Origin: Acutalibacter sp. 1XD8-33
Lineage (GTDB): Bacteria; Bacillota; Clostridia; Oscillospirales; Acutalibacteraceae
Direction of reading: 5' to 3'
DNA: 56,843 nucleotides
NCBI RefSeq assembly: GCF_003612555.1
Contig: NZ_RAZF01000017.1
Location: forward strand, 1-56,843
Each line of letters starts with the position of its first letter. Position 1 is the first letter of the stretch. Made by a program: the position numbers and the translations under genes. Positions 23,690 to 32,521 of this stretch are shown piece after piece. The notes beneath the pieces were generated by a model, which worked only from the letters and a program-made list of their open reading frames with translations, did no database searches and had not been told where the DNA came from.

Positions 23690-24393
23690 CTGGCGGCTTA
23701 GGGAACTTTTTGAAAAAAGTTCCCTAAGAACCCTCAAAAACTTTTACCCTGGTTGGCTTTTGCGCACTCAGCCAGCCAGGGCAAAAGTTTCGTCAACCTT
23801 TTCAAAGGTTGCAGGGTGTGGGACAGAGTCCCACGGTCTTGTCCTTAAACACCTGAGAAAACAACGCAGGAAAATAGGAAAACAGTCCAGTGGACTGTTT
23901 TCCGTAAGGTCTCAGCTTCCGCTTCGGTCGGCGCTGAACGGTCTCCACAGGAGACCAGCGCCCCTCGTCGGGGGGTGAGCGTTCTGCCGGATACTTGGCA
24001 AAGCCAAGTATTGCAGACAACGCTGCGAACCGACCGAGCCGGCAGGCGAGACTCTTATCCCGACTGCGGAACAGGCGGGACAAAAGCCCTTAGCCCGGAG
24101 AAAGCCAGCGGCGTGTGGGTTTTTGTTTGATGGGCGCGCACCGGGCACAGGGCGTCCGGCTGGCTCTCCGCCCGCGGAGTCGGCTCTGTGCGCCTCGCAT
24201 CCAGTCCGGCGAGTTTTGCTTTGCAAAACTCGTGACACACGGCGCAACTCAGCTATATCCTTTCGCCATTGTCCGCGCCGTGTGCCCCGCTCGCATTTTG
24301 CGGCTCGCCGCAAAATGGCCGTGGGGAAACGGGCTTTGCCCGTTTCCCCGGCGGTTCGTCCTTCGGACGAACCCGAGCGGGGGCCGCCGGAAA
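23690..24393. repeat. Mosaic palindromic intergenic repeat block 7
   Basis: Begins with a 30-base near-perfect palindrome TTAGGGAACTTTTT/AAAAAGTTCCCTAA (23698-23727), then a head-to-head pair: ACTTTTACCCTGGTTGGCT facing AGCCAGCCAGGGCAAAAGT (23743-23788). A forward two-hairpin core follows: stem 1 CAACC/GGTTG (23794-23811), stem 2 GTGGGAC/GTCCCAC (23818-23834). Then CAGTCC/GGACTG hairpin with loop AGT (23877-23903), GGTCTCC/GGAGACC, TACTTGGC/GCCAAGTA with loop AAA, GAGTTTTGC with loop TTT (about 24210), CATTTTGCGG/CCGCAAAATG, GGGGAAACGGGC with loop TTT (24323-24349) and GGTTCGTCC with loop TTC (24353-24373). It ends at the mtaB stop codon. Confidence 0.9.
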
Positions 24394-25689
24394 TCAAGCA
24401 AACCCCAGCTCCCCCCGGCACCAGTCCCCTTCTGCGCCCGTCAGCCGCACCAGCAGAATCCGCCCGGAGAGGTCCTCCCGGCTCTCCGCCCGCACGGGGG
24501 TGTAATTGGGCGTGTGCCCCTCGTAGACCCCAGGGCACATCGCCTCCTCAAAAAGCACCGGTTCCTCAAGCCCCACCTGGGCCTGGAAAAACGCCCGGCG
24601 GCTCTGGTCCATGGCGGCGGACATCCGGCGGGCGCGGGCCTCCTTCACGGCGGCGTCCACCTGGTTTGGGGCACGGTCCGCCACAGTCCCCGGCCTGCGG
24701 GAATAGGGGAACACATGGGCCTTGGCAAAGCCCAGCTCCTGGCAGAAGGCCAGGGAGGCCGCGAACTCCTCCTCCGTCTCCCCGGGAAAGCCCACCATGA
24801 TGTCCGTGGTCACCGCGCAGCCGGGGAAGGCCCCCCGCAGGTTCTCCACAATCTCCCGGTACTGGGCGGCGGTGTAGTGGCGGTTCATCCGGCGCAGGGT
24901 GCCGTCACAGCCGCTCTGCAGGGACAGGTGGAACTGGGGGCAGAGCTTCTCCTGGGCACGCATCCGGGCAATCACCTCCGGGGTCAGGCGCTCCGGCTCC
25001 AGCGAGCCCAGGCGCACCCGCCGGATCCCATCGGCCCCGCAGGCGGCTTCGATGGCGTCGCAGAGGTCAAGGCCCAGGTCCTGGCCGTAGGCGGGCAGGT
25101 TGATCCCCGTGAGCACCACCTCCCGAAAGCCCGAGGCGGCCAGCCCTTCCACCTCCCGGCGCAGGTCACACAGGGGCTTGGAGCGCACCGGCCCCCTGGC
25201 GAAGGGGATCACGCAGTAGGAGCAGAAGCGCTGGCAGCCGTCCTGAATCTTCACGAAGGCCCGGGTGTGGCCGCTGAAGCCGTGGACCGTCATGGGCTCG
25301 AAGGCCTCTTTTTTTTCGTGGGGGGCGATGTCCACGATCCGCGCCCGGGTGGAGAGGAAGGCCAGGATCCGCTCCCCCAGCGCGCCGCGGTTCACCGTGC
25401 CCAGCACAATGTCCGCCTCGGGAAGCCCGGCGGCATCCTCTGGAAAGGCCTGGGGCCAGCAGCCGGTGAGGACCATCACCGCCTGGGGGTTCTGGCGCTT
25501 GAGGCGGCGCAGGGCCTGCCGGGCCTTCTGGTCGCTCTGGGCGGTGACGGTGCAGGAGTTCACCACCGCCACGTCGGCGGGCTCGCCCTCCTCCGCGGCC
25601 TGAAAGCCCTGGCGCAGCAGGGCCTCCAGCATGGCCTGGGACTCGTATTGGTTCACCTTGCAGCCAAGGGTCAGAAATTTCACTTTCAT
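24394..25689 (-). CDS. mtaB: tRNA t6A37 methylthiotransferase
   Basis: 431 residues, radical SAM methylthiotransferase. The N-terminal domain begins MKVKFLTLGCKVNQYESQ, the MtaB hallmark (cluster Cys in LGCKVNQ). NSCTVTAQSDQKAR and TGCWPQ supply the remaining auxiliary-cluster Cys. The radical SAM motif is QDGCQRFCSYCVIPFARG. A TRAM-like C-terminal part follows. It converts t6A to ms2t6A at position 37 of tRNA. ATG 25689 has CAGGAG at eight bases; the longer open frame upstream runs into repeat sequence and is not used. Confidence 0.92.
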   Translation of the reverse strand: MKVKFLTLGCKVNQYESQAMLEALLRQGFQAAEEGEPADVAVVNSCTVTAQSDQKARQALRRLKRQNPQAVMVLTGCWPQAFPEDAAGLPEADIVLGTVNRGALGERILAFLSTRARIVDIAPHEKKEAFEPMTVHGFSGHTRAFVKIQDGCQRFCSYCVIPFARGPVRSKPLCDLRREVEGLAASGFREVVLTGINLPAYGQDLGLDLCDAIEAACGADGIRRVRLGSLEPERLTPEVIARMRAQEKLCPQFHLSLQSGCDGTLRRMNRHYTAAQYREIVENLRGAFPGCAVTTDIMVGFPGETEEEFAASLAFCQELGFAKAHVFPYSRRPGTVADRAPNQVDAAVKEARARRMSAAMDQSRRAFFQAQVGLEEPVLFEEAMCPGVYEGHTPNYTPVRAESREDLSGRILLVRLTGAEGDWCRGELGFA

Positions 25690-26030
25690 GGCTTCGCTCC
25701 TGGATTTTGAAGTATCGGATGGCCGCTGGCAGTTTAGGGGTTCCACCCCTAAAAACCCCGCCACCTTTTGAAAAAGGTGGACGAAAACTTTTACGGTTGT
25801 TGGGTCAGCTCGTCAAAACATCAAAGCCTTCACGACGAATGAAATGAGGAGTGACATTGCGCGGTCAAGGGGCGGGGAAAATCGCCAGTGGCGAAGAGTT
25901 CATGCAGGCATGAACTCTTGCTCTGACCCGACCGAACCGGCAGGCGAGACCAACGTCCCCAAGGTCTTGCCGTAGGGCGCGGCAGGCTTGGCGTAGCCAA
26001 GTCTTGTGCGCCCGAAGGCCCCCTACCACT
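25690..26030. repeat. Mosaic palindromic intergenic repeat block 8
   Basis: A reverse two-hairpin core: stem 2 AGGGGTT/AACCCCT-type near 25735, stem 1 CCACCTTTT/AAAAGGTGG (about 25761-25781), box GAAAACTTTTACGGTTG. Then CTTCACGACGAATGAAATGAGGAG and GACATTGCGCGGTCAA (near-identical to 43.33-43.42 kb over about 80 bp), a GTTCATGCAGGCATGAAC palindrome, and a CTTGGC/GCCAAG hairpin with loop GTA. Confidence 0.85.
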
Positions 26031-26042
26031 CAAAAAAGAACA

Positions 26043-26180
26043 CAAAAAAGTAACCGCTCCCCGGCCAAGGTAAAGCGGTTGCTTTTATTTAGAAGTACCA
26101 ATTAACCGGGCCAACCGTCTATCCGGCGGACTCTCCTTATTTTCTGCTTTTATTATACACGTGCGCCCGGGATTTGTCAA
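26043..26180 (-). ncRNA. Small-RNA-like transcription unit A
   Basis: On the minus strand: -35 TTGACA (26175-26180), 17-bp spacer, -10 TATAAT (26152-26157), both perfect. About 100 bases later a stem AACCGCT/AGCGGTT (26052-26080) is followed by ACTTTTTTG, an intrinsic terminator. No start codon lies behind the AAGGAGAG in the transcript, so I read it as a non-coding RNA of about 100 nt. It shares a 14-bp core (AACCGGGCCAACCG on the plus strand, 26104-26117) with unit B. Confidence 0.65.
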
Positions 26181-26204
26181 GACTGCCGCTGTTCAAGAGG
26201 GTAA

Positions 26205-26332
26205 CAAAGCAAAACCGCCACTCGGCAAAGTGACGGCTTTTGTAGAAATACAAAACACCTGAACCGGGCCAACCGCTTGCGGCAATGCCCTTTTCTTACG
26301 CTTATTTTAGCATAGCGGCGAAACTTTGTCAA
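26205..26332 (-). ncRNA. Small-RNA-like transcription unit B
   Basis: Same layout as unit A, directly upstream on the minus strand: TTGACA (26327-26332), 17-bp spacer, TAAAAT (26304-26309), 14-bp shared core at 26262-26275, and terminator stem CCGTCACT/AGTGGCGG (26215-26236, one G-U pair) followed by TTTTGCTTTG. Predicted RNA is about 90 nt. The tandem arrangement of two similar short units recalls regulatory or antitoxin RNAs, but no toxin frame was found. Confidence 0.6.
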
Positions 26333-26359
26333 GCCTATCCCAGGCGGGGGAGCGTTTCG

Positions 26360-27106
26360 TTTCCTTTTTTATATGGGCGCGTGAGTGCGCCCGCTGGCTG
26401 GTTGCGGGGCACAGGGCCGGGCGGGCATTTCGGCCGGGATGCTGCGCCCAGAGCTGGCTTTCTCCGCAGGGTGTGCACCGCACCCTGCCCGGCGAGTTTT
26501 CCGCAGGAAAACTCATGACGCCTGACGAAGCTCAGCCATCTCATCGCTCCATTCTTCGCGTCAGGCGCCCCGCTCGGGTTCGTCCTTCGGACGAACCGCC
26601 GGAGGAAACGGGCAAGGCCCGCTTCCTCGCGGCCATTTTGCGGCTCGCCGCAAAATGCGAGCGGGGCATACGCCGCTGGCTTTCTCCGGCTTCCAGGCCT
26701 TTTTGTTGGCTTTGCATATGCAAAGCCAAACAAGAAGTCTCGCCTGCCGGCTCGGTCGGTTCGCGGCTTGTGTGCCACAGGCACACGCTCACCCCCCGAC
26801 GAGGGGCGCTGGTCTCCTGTGGAGACCGTTCAGCGCCGACCGAAGCGGAAGCTGAGACCTTGCGGAAAACAGTCCAGTGGACTGTTTTCCTATTTTCCTG
26901 CGTTGTTTTCTCAGGTGTTAAGGTCAAGGGCAAGGTCGCGGGGTTTCGCCCCCGCACGACGACCAGCTTAAGACCAGCTGGACCGGTCAATTCCCCCTAT
27001 AAAATTTTCACGACGAACGAAGTGAGGAGTGGGTAAAAGTTTTTGATCAAACTTTTTTCAAAAGTTTGTGGGGTGTGGGGTGAAACCCCACGACCTTGCG
27101 GTGTGA
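26360..27106. repeat. Mosaic palindromic intergenic repeat block 9
   Basis: Among the longest blocks. Hairpins in order: GAGTTTTCC (about 26498-26518), GGTTCGTCC with loop TTC (26577-26597), CATTTTGCGG/CCGCAAAATG, the TTTGCATATGCAAAG palindrome, TGTGCC/GGCACA, GGTCTCC/GGAGACC, CAGTCC/GGACTG with loop AGT (26864-26890), then CGACGAACGAAGTGAGGAG and a forward two-hairpin core with GTAAAAGTTTTTGA (27033), stem 1 CAAAC/GTTTG (27048-27068) and stem 2 GTGGGGT/ACCCCAC (27075-27091). Compared with block 7, the 26.8-26.9 kb part is inverted. It ends 15 bases from the ABC-F stop. Confidence 0.9.
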
Positions 27107-29011
27107 CTACCCCTCCAGAGCCTCACTGAGCTCCGTCCACTGGGCCAGCAGCCGGTCGGTCTGCTCCGAGAGGGCGGAGAGCTCCGCCGAGGCCTCTGTC
27201 ACCGCCTGATAGTCCGCCGAGACCTCCGGGTCCAGCAGCCGGGCCTCCAGCTCCTGCCTGCGGGCGTCCGCCTGGTCGATCTCTTTTTCCAGCCGGGCCA
27301 GGGCCGCTTTCTTCTTCCGCAGCTCCGCGTCCCGCTCTTTGCGCTGCTTGTAGAGGTTCACCTTGGGCTGGGCCTTCTTCTCCTCCAGAGCCTCCATGGC
27401 CTCCCGGCGCTCCAAGTAGTAGTCGTAGTTGCCGTGGTACAGGGCCGCGCCCCAGGGCCCCAGCACGTACACCTTGTCCGCCAGCTTGTTGATGAGATAC
27501 CGGTCGTGGCTCACCACAAAGAGAGTGCCGTCGTAGCCGGAAAGGGCCTCCTCCAGGGCCTCGCAGGAGCCGATGTCCAGGTGGTTGGTGGGCTCGTCCA
27601 GCAGCAGGAAATTGGCCTTGGAGAGCATGAGCTTCAAAAGCAGGATCCGCGCCCGCTCGCCGCCGCTGAGGGCCCCCACGGGCTTGAACACGTCCTCCCC
27701 CTTGAAGAGGAACACCGCCAGGGCGCTGCGGACCTCCGTCTGGTTCATCCGGGGATGCAGGTCCCAGATCTCGTCGATGACCTCCTTCTCGTCGTGGAGG
27801 CTCATCTGGGACTGCTCGTAATACCCCAGGTCCACCCCCGCGCCAATGCGCACGAAGCCCGTGTCCGGCCGGTACTGGTCCAGCAGGATCTTGAAAAGGC
27901 TGGTTTTCCCGCAGCCGTTGGGCCCGATGAGGAAGATCTTCTCCCCACGCTTGATCTCCAGGTTCACGTTCTGGAAGATGGGCGGGCCCCCGAAGGAGAG
28001 GCTCAGGTCCTCCGCCGTGAGCACGTCGTCCCCGCTGCGGCGGCTGGCGTGGAACTGGAACCGGATGCTCTCCGGGTCCTGCTCGGGCTTCTCCAGGGTG
28101 GCCTCCAGCCGGTCGATGGCCTTCTGCTTGCTGGCGATGGTCACGTAGTTGCGCTCCTGATTCCAGCGCTTCTGCTGTTCAATGATCCCCTCGATGCGCT
28201 TGATCTCCCGCTGGGTGTTCTCGTACACCCGCTCCATAGCCAGGCGCTTCTCCGCCCGCAGCTCCAGAGAGCGGCTATAGTTGCCCTTGTAGGAGTCCAG
28301 AGTTCTGCCGTGCATCTCCAGGGTGCGGGTGGTCACCTTGTCCAGGAAGTACCGGTCGTGGGAGATGACGATGTAGGCCCCGGCATAGCTCTGGAGAAAG
28401 CCCTCCAGCCACTCCACAGAGGGGATGTCCAGGTGGTTGGTGGGCTCGTCCAGCAGCAGCAGATTGGCCCCGCCCAGGAGCATTTTCGCCAGCTGGAGTT
28501 TGGCCTTCTGGCCGCCGCTGAGCACGCCCACCCGGTTTTCCGTCTGCTCCTCGGTGAAGCCCAGGCCCAGAAGGGTGCTCCTGGCCCGGGAGCGGCAGGT
28601 GAGGCCCCCCTGGTCCACAAAGCAGTCGTTCAGCTCCCCTTGGCGGAGGATGAGGGCCTCCTGCTCCTCTGGGGGCGGGTTCTGGGAGAGCCGCAGAGAG
28701 AGCTCCTCCAGCTCGGCCTCCATTCTGAGGAGATGGGCGAACACGGTCATGACCTCCTCGTAGGCGGTCTTTTCCAGGTCCCGGCATACGTGCTGCTCCA
28801 TGTAGCCGGGGGAAGTTTCCTTGGAGAACACCGCCGCGCCGGTATCCGGGACATACTCCCCGGTGAGGACCTTGAACAGGCTGGTCTTGCCGCTGCCGTT
28901 CACCCCCACAAGGCCCACCCGCTCGCCTTTCTGTATTTCAAAACTGATATTTTCCAGGATCTTTTCCTCGCCGAAGCTGAGGGAAATCCCACTGACTGTT
29001 AAAATTGCCAT
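27107..29011 (-). CDS. ABC-F family ATP-binding protein
   Basis: 634 residues with two ABC domains and no membrane segment. Walker A sites GVNGSGKTS and GPNGCGKTS, signatures VGVLSGGQKAKLQLAKM and VGALSGGERARILLLKL, Walker B LLLDEPTNHLD in both halves. The linker between them and the C-terminal ~80 residues are charged and helical (coiled-coil-like), as in Uup/YdiF/YkpA types. ABC-F proteins act on the ribosome in translation factor or antibiotic-protection roles; which one is not evident. ATG 29011 has AAAGGAA 11 bases upstream. It is divergent from nrdR. Confidence 0.9.
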   Translation of the reverse strand: MAILTVSGISLSFGEEKILENISFEIQKGERVGLVGVNGSGKTSLFKVLTGEYVPDTGAAVFSKETSPGYMEQHVCRDLEKTAYEEVMTVFAHLLRMEAELEELSLRLSQNPPPEEQEALILRQGELNDCFVDQGGLTCRSRARSTLLGLGFTEEQTENRVGVLSGGQKAKLQLAKMLLGGANLLLLDEPTNHLDIPSVEWLEGFLQSYAGAYIVISHDRYFLDKVTTRTLEMHGRTLDSYKGNYSRSLELRAEKRLAMERVYENTQREIKRIEGIIEQQKRWNQERNYVTIASKQKAIDRLEATLEKPEQDPESIRFQFHASRRSGDDVLTAEDLSLSFGGPPIFQNVNLEIKRGEKIFLIGPNGCGKTSLFKILLDQYRPDTGFVRIGAGVDLGYYEQSQMSLHDEKEVIDEIWDLHPRMNQTEVRSALAVFLFKGEDVFKPVGALSGGERARILLLKLMLSKANFLLLDEPTNHLDIGSCEALEEALSGYDGTLFVVSHDRYLINKLADKVYVLGPWGAALYHGNYDYYLERREAMEALEEKKAQPKVNLYKQRKERDAELRKKKAALARLEKEIDQADARRQELEARLLDPEVSADYQAVTEASAELSALSEQTDRLLAQWTELSEALEG

Positions 29012-29160
29012 AGAGAAAAACGTTCCTTTCAAAAGCGGGAATGGGGCATCGCGAAAAAGCGCCCCGGAACAGGAGAACAGCGGGCGTTCCCTTTTGGGCC
29101 GCGTTAACGATATGCCAAATCATGTCTTAATAATTTATGTAAAGTAATTTCTTAAAATCC

Positions 29161-29189
29161 TTGCATTTACCGCAGATTTCGTGTATAAT
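29161..29189 (+). promoter_or_regulatory. Sigma-A promoter of nrdR
   Basis: TTGCAT (29161-29166), 17-bp spacer, perfect TATAAT (29184-29189), 37 bases before the start codon. Confidence 0.8.
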
Positions 29190-29225
29190 CGTAAGAACAG
29201 CACAAGAAAGGGAGATGTTGTAACC

Positions 29226-29690
29226 GTGAAATGCCCCTACTGTGGATATACCGAGAGCAAAGTGGTAGATTCCCGCCCCACAGACGAAAGCGAACGAATC
29301 CGCCGCCGTCGCGAGTGCCTGAAATGCAGCAAGCGCTTCACCACCTATGAGATCATCGAGAACGTGCCCATTGTGGTCATCAAGAAAGACCGCTCTCGGG
29401 AGGCCTTTGACCGGCAGAAGTTGCTTAACGGCCTGCTGCGCGCCTGCGAGAAACGCCCGGTATCTATTGACACCCTGGAGCATATTGTCACAGAGATCGA
29501 AGCGCTGCTTCAGAATTCCCTGGACAAGGAGGTTTCCTCCCAGCGCATTGGCACCTATGCCATGGAAAAGCTGAAAACAGTGGACGAGGTGGCCTATGTG
29601 CGCTTCGCTTCAGTGTACCGCCAGTTTAAGGACATCAACAGCTTTATGGAAGAGCTGAGCAAAATCATCAGCAGCAAGCAGAACGGATAA
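29226..29690 (+). CDS. nrdR: Transcriptional repressor NrdR
   Basis: 154 residues. The N-terminal zinc ribbon has [19 protein letters not shown] and [15 protein letters not shown]; the ATP-cone follows ([25 protein letters not shown]). NrdR represses ribonucleotide reductase genes on sensing dATP/ATP. The start is GTG 29226, which gives the canonical MKCPYC beginning; GGGAG lies 11 bases upstream, slightly far. An in-frame GTG at 29181 falls within the -10 box and is excluded. Confidence 0.95.
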   Translation: MKCPYCGYTESKVVDSRPTDESERIRRRRECLKCSKRFTTYEIIENVPIVVIKKDRSREAFDRQKLLNGLLRACEKRPVSIDTLEHIVTEIEALLQNSLDKEVSSQRIGTYAMEKLKTVDEVAYVRFASVYRQFKDINSFMEELSKIISSKQNG

Positions 29691-29715
29691 AGCCCGGGGA
29701 ACCGCTCCCCGAAGG

Positions 29716-29754
29716 AAAAATCAGGCGCGCCGGAACCGGTCGCGTCTGGTTTTT
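29716..29754. terminator. Bidirectional terminator between nrdR and the kinase gene
   Basis: Stem AAAAATCAGGCGCG / CGCGTCTGGTTTTT with G-U pairs, followed by TTTTATTTT on the plus strand. It lies between convergent genes and touches the stop of the minus-strand gene. Confidence 0.75.
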
Positions 29755-30256
29755 ATTTTGCCAGCCTCCGCAGGATTTCATCCGCCAACTGGGCGGGACA
29801 GCCTGTCTCTACAGCCAGTTTTTCCGTGTCCATTTTTTCGTATAGCGGCAGGCGCTCCAGGCTTCTTTGCAGCACATCAGGGGCGCGGAGTCCGGTGTCA
29901 ACGTCTTTCTGGATGTGGGCCCGCAGGGTATCCGGTTTTGCCGTCAGAGTGAATATGCGGAGCTCTGCCCTTTCCAGATGCAGCCGGGCCAGCAGCTCGT
30001 CTAAAATAGCCTGCTGATGCAGGACCCAGCAAAAGAGCACTGTCTCAAAGGCCGGGCAGGCCAAAAAGCGGTTGAGCATATCGGTGATGTTGTTCATCAC
30101 CAGAGTCTTGGTCTCCTGGGTCACCTGGAACGGCTCCATATCCCAGCACCAGTCGCCGTCTAAAAACACGCAGGGCGGAAGCCTCTTTTTCAGCTCCTGG
30201 CAGAGGGCGGTCTTTCCCACGCCCATAGTGCCGTTTATCAGAATCAGTCGCTTCAC
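29753..30256 (-). CDS. P-loop kinase/ATPase of unknown substrate
   Basis: 167 residues. Walker A GTMGVGKT at the N-terminus, then FLDGDWCWDMEPF, typical of small-molecule kinases of the AAA_33/shikimate-kinase-like group (chloramphenicol phosphotransferase, gluconate kinase). The rest is helical with no lid motif I can name. Its start overlaps the galU stop by four bases, so it is co-translated with galU; a role in nucleotide-sugar metabolism would be guesswork. Confidence 0.7.
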   Translation of the reverse strand: MKRLILINGTMGVGKTALCQELKKRLPPCVFLDGDWCWDMEPFQVTQETKTLVMNNITDMLNRFLACPAFETVLFCWVLHQQAILDELLARLHLERAELRIFTLTAKPDTLRAHIQKDVDTGLRAPDVLQRSLERLPLYEKMDTEKLAVETGCPAQLADEILRRLAK

Positions 30257-31128
30257 AGGGTTTTTGCCAGCTCCTTTAGATAGGCCCGGAATTCCCCGCC
30301 GATTTCAGGATGGCCCAGGGCGGCTTCCACCCCGGCCTGCATGACCCCCAGCTTGCTGCCCATGTCGTAGCGCTTGCCTGTAAAGTCCAGAGCCACCATG
30401 CCCTTCCGCCGGGCCAGGGTTTTCATGGCGTCGGTGAGCTGGATCTCGCCGCCCGCGCCGGGAGGGGTCACGTCCAGAATATCGAAGATCTCCGGGGGCA
30501 GCACACAGCGGCCCAGGATGGAATAGAGGGAGAATTCCTGACCTGGGGCGGGCTTTTCGATCATGTCCGTGCAGCGGAAGCAGTTCCCCGCCAAGGGCTC
30601 CACCTTCAGAGAGGAGTACTTGTGGATGGCCTGGGGAGAGACCTCTTTTACCCCCGCCACTCCCAGGCCATACTGTTCATAGGCCCGAATCAGCTGGCCG
30701 CAGGCGGGGTCCTCTCCCATAATCACATCGTCCCCATAGAGCACGGCGAATGGCTCCCCGCCGATAAAGTTCCGGGCGCAGTTTACCGCGTGGCCCAGGC
30801 CCTTGGTCTCTTTCTGGCGCACATACCAGATATTCGCCAGCTTTGTGATGCTTCGGACCTGCTCCAGAATGGCGGCTTTGCCCGGGTCGGTGGCCAGCCG
30901 GTCCTCCAGCTCGGGGGCCCGGTCGAAATGGTCCTCCAGAAGGCCCTTGCCCCGGTTGGTGATAATCAGGATCTCCTCAATGCCCGAGGCGGCGGCCTCC
31001 TCCACAATGTATTGAATGGCGGGCTTGTCCACAATGGGCAGCATTTCCTTGGGCATGGCTTTGGTGGCGGGGAGCACTCGGGTGCCCAGACCCGCCGCGG
31101 GGATTACGGCCTTGCGTACCTTTTTCAT
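30253..31128 (-). CDS. galU: UTP-glucose-1-phosphate uridylyltransferase
   Basis: 291 residues. KAVIPAAGLGTRVLPATKAMPKEMLPIVDKPAIQYIVEEA is the nucleotidyl-transferase signature of GalU; GLGHAVNCARNFIGGEPFAVLYGDD and GGEIQLTDAM follow. It makes UDP-glucose for glycolipids, teichoic acids or exopolysaccharide. The ATGA overlap with the small kinase marks a two-gene operon. Expected length for bacterial GalU. Confidence 0.95.
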   Translation of the reverse strand: MKKVRKAVIPAAGLGTRVLPATKAMPKEMLPIVDKPAIQYIVEEAAASGIEEILIITNRGKGLLEDHFDRAPELEDRLATDPGKAAILEQVRSITKLANIWYVRQKETKGLGHAVNCARNFIGGEPFAVLYGDDVIMGEDPACGQLIRAYEQYGLGVAGVKEVSPQAIHKYSSLKVEPLAGNCFRCTDMIEKPAPGQEFSLYSILGRCVLPPEIFDILDVTPPGAGGEIQLTDAMKTLARRKGMVALDFTGKRYDMGSKLGVMQAGVEAALGHPEIGGEFRAYLKELAKTL

Positions 31129-31219
31129 CGCTCTACTCCTTTTTCTGGGAGGCCGTGGAGGCCTCTTCCCTGAAACTATTACCTTGGTTAGCGGAATGCG
31201 CTGGCCCCCGTATCAAAAA

Positions 31220-32287
31220 CTACAAGAGCAGGGGAACCACGTTCACCAGCAGAAAATAGCACACGAACATGCACACGGCGATAGAGGTGTTCACGCCCCC
31301 CAGATTGTCCAGCGTCATCTGGGGCTCGTCTGCCAGGTTGGCAGACTTTACCTCCCGGACCTTGCGCACACAGTGATTCATATACATCTTATTGCCCCGC
31401 ACGCCCAAAAAGATCATTACGGCCAGCATCAGCACCAGGCAGATCAGGGGCAGGCAGACCTTCAGATAGATGACGGGGTCCTCGCCCATAAGTTGGGAGA
31501 TCACCAGCATCTGTTCGCTGCTGGGGGAGAAGCCCTGGCTGATGTCCATGCCCGCCTGTTCCATTAGAGAGATCAGCTGGGGGGTGGCCACAAACACCGA
31601 GGCCGACAGGTACAGCAGATAGAGCAGAAACATCAGCCCCGTAAAAATGGCGCCGTACTTATACTGCTTGCGGTAGAGCATCCAGGCCCCGGAAAAGAGG
31701 AAGGCCGAAAAGTTGAATTTGTTCCGGCGGGTCTGCTTGATATAGCGGAAAACCGGCATATAATAGGAGGTGTTCTGCTTCACCAGCTTAGAGGCGTCTC
31801 CAAAGCTCACCCCCGTGTCCAGCATGTCCGCCGGGTTCACCCCGCCCATGGGGTCGAAAATAAAGGGAGCGGGAATATAGGGCCCCCGTTGGGGCGCGCC
31901 GCCATAGGGAGCGTACGGAGGGGGCTGCTGCTGGCTCTGGCCGGGGTGGGGAGGCACCGGAGGCGGCGGGGAATTCTGATAGCGCTGGGGCTGGCCCAGA
32001 AGGGAGCCGCCGCACCGGCTGCAGAATAGGGCGCTGTGGCTGTTCAGGCAGCCGCAGGCCGGGCACTCCCGGTCCTTGATCTCGGCGGACACGTCGGGAG
32101 CCTTGGGGGGGCTGGGGGGCGACCATTCCTTGCCGGATTCATGCAGGCCGGTGAAGATGCATTTGCCCTCTTTCTCATAACAGTGGCGGTGATAGGGCGC
32201 GCCGCACTGGGGGCAGACCACGACATCGTCGTCCTCCTGAAAGGGTACGCCGCAGACAGGGCATTTCACGCCGTTAAAATCAATCAT
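31220..32287 (-). CDS. RING-like zinc-ribbon / DUF2628 membrane protein
   Basis: About 355 residues. N-terminal prokaryotic RING-like module (CPVCGVPFQEDDDVVVCPQCGAPYHRHCYEKEGKC), then a second zinc ribbon (CPACGCLNSHSALFCSRCG), a Pro/Gln-rich linker (~105-145), and a DUF2628-like membrane part with FNFSAFLFSGAWMLYRKQYKYGA and three to four hydrophobic helices. Function unknown; such proteins are common in Clostridia. Start ATG 32287 or TTG 32293: GGAGAGGG is better spaced for TTG, so the start is uncertain by two codons. Confidence 0.75.
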   Translation of the reverse strand: MIDFNGVKCPVCGVPFQEDDDVVVCPQCGAPYHRHCYEKEGKCIFTGLHESGKEWSPPSPPKAPDVSAEIKDRECPACGCLNSHSALFCSRCGGSLLGQPQRYQNSPPPPVPPHPGQSQQQPPPYAPYGGAPQRGPYIPAPFIFDPMGGVNPADMLDTGVSFGDASKLVKQNTSYYMPVFRYIKQTRRNKFNFSAFLFSGAWMLYRKQYKYGAIFTGLMFLLYLLYLSASVFVATPQLISLMEQAGMDISQGFSPSSEQMLVISQLMGEDPVIYLKVCLPLICLVLMLAVMIFLGVRGNKMYMNHCVRKVREVKSANLADEPQMTLDNLGGVNTSIAVCMFVCYFLLVNVVPLLL

Positions 32288-32328
32288 AGCCAAAAGCCAT
32301 TCCCTCTCCGTTCTAGAATTCCGAAACG

Positions 32329-32356
32329 ATTATAATAAGATATTAGATATTGTACA
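32329..32356 (-). promoter_or_regulatory. Candidate promoter of the DUF2628 gene
   Basis: Perfect minus-strand TATAAT (32329-32334); the -35 candidate TGTACA (32351-32356, 16-bp spacer) is weak. Confidence 0.45.
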
Positions 32357-32458
32357 CGATTCCGGCGAAAAGTGCAACGAAAACCCGGGGAATTTTCATT
32401 CTGTTAACAAATTCCCAGGCTTTTCAGGGCGAAACGGAGAGGAAAAGTTTCCGCCGCC

Positions 32459-32487
32459 TTGCATTTTTCAGAGGGGTATGCTATGAT
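32459..32487 (+). promoter_or_regulatory. Sigma-A promoter of the MATE gene
   Basis: TTGCAT (32459-32464), 17-bp spacer, TATGAT (32482-32487). Its -10 covers an in-frame ATG at 32483, which argues for a downstream start codon. Confidence 0.6.
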
Positions 32488-32521
32488 AAAGCAATTCTAT
32501 TTGCTTGCGGAGGAAATGAAA

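Noticed and set aside
26285-26518. Plus-strand frame opposite small-RNA unit B as a toxin of a type I system
   Set aside because: It starts inside the -10 region of the opposite unit, lacks a ribosome site, runs into repeat block 9 and does not look like a short hydrophobic toxin.
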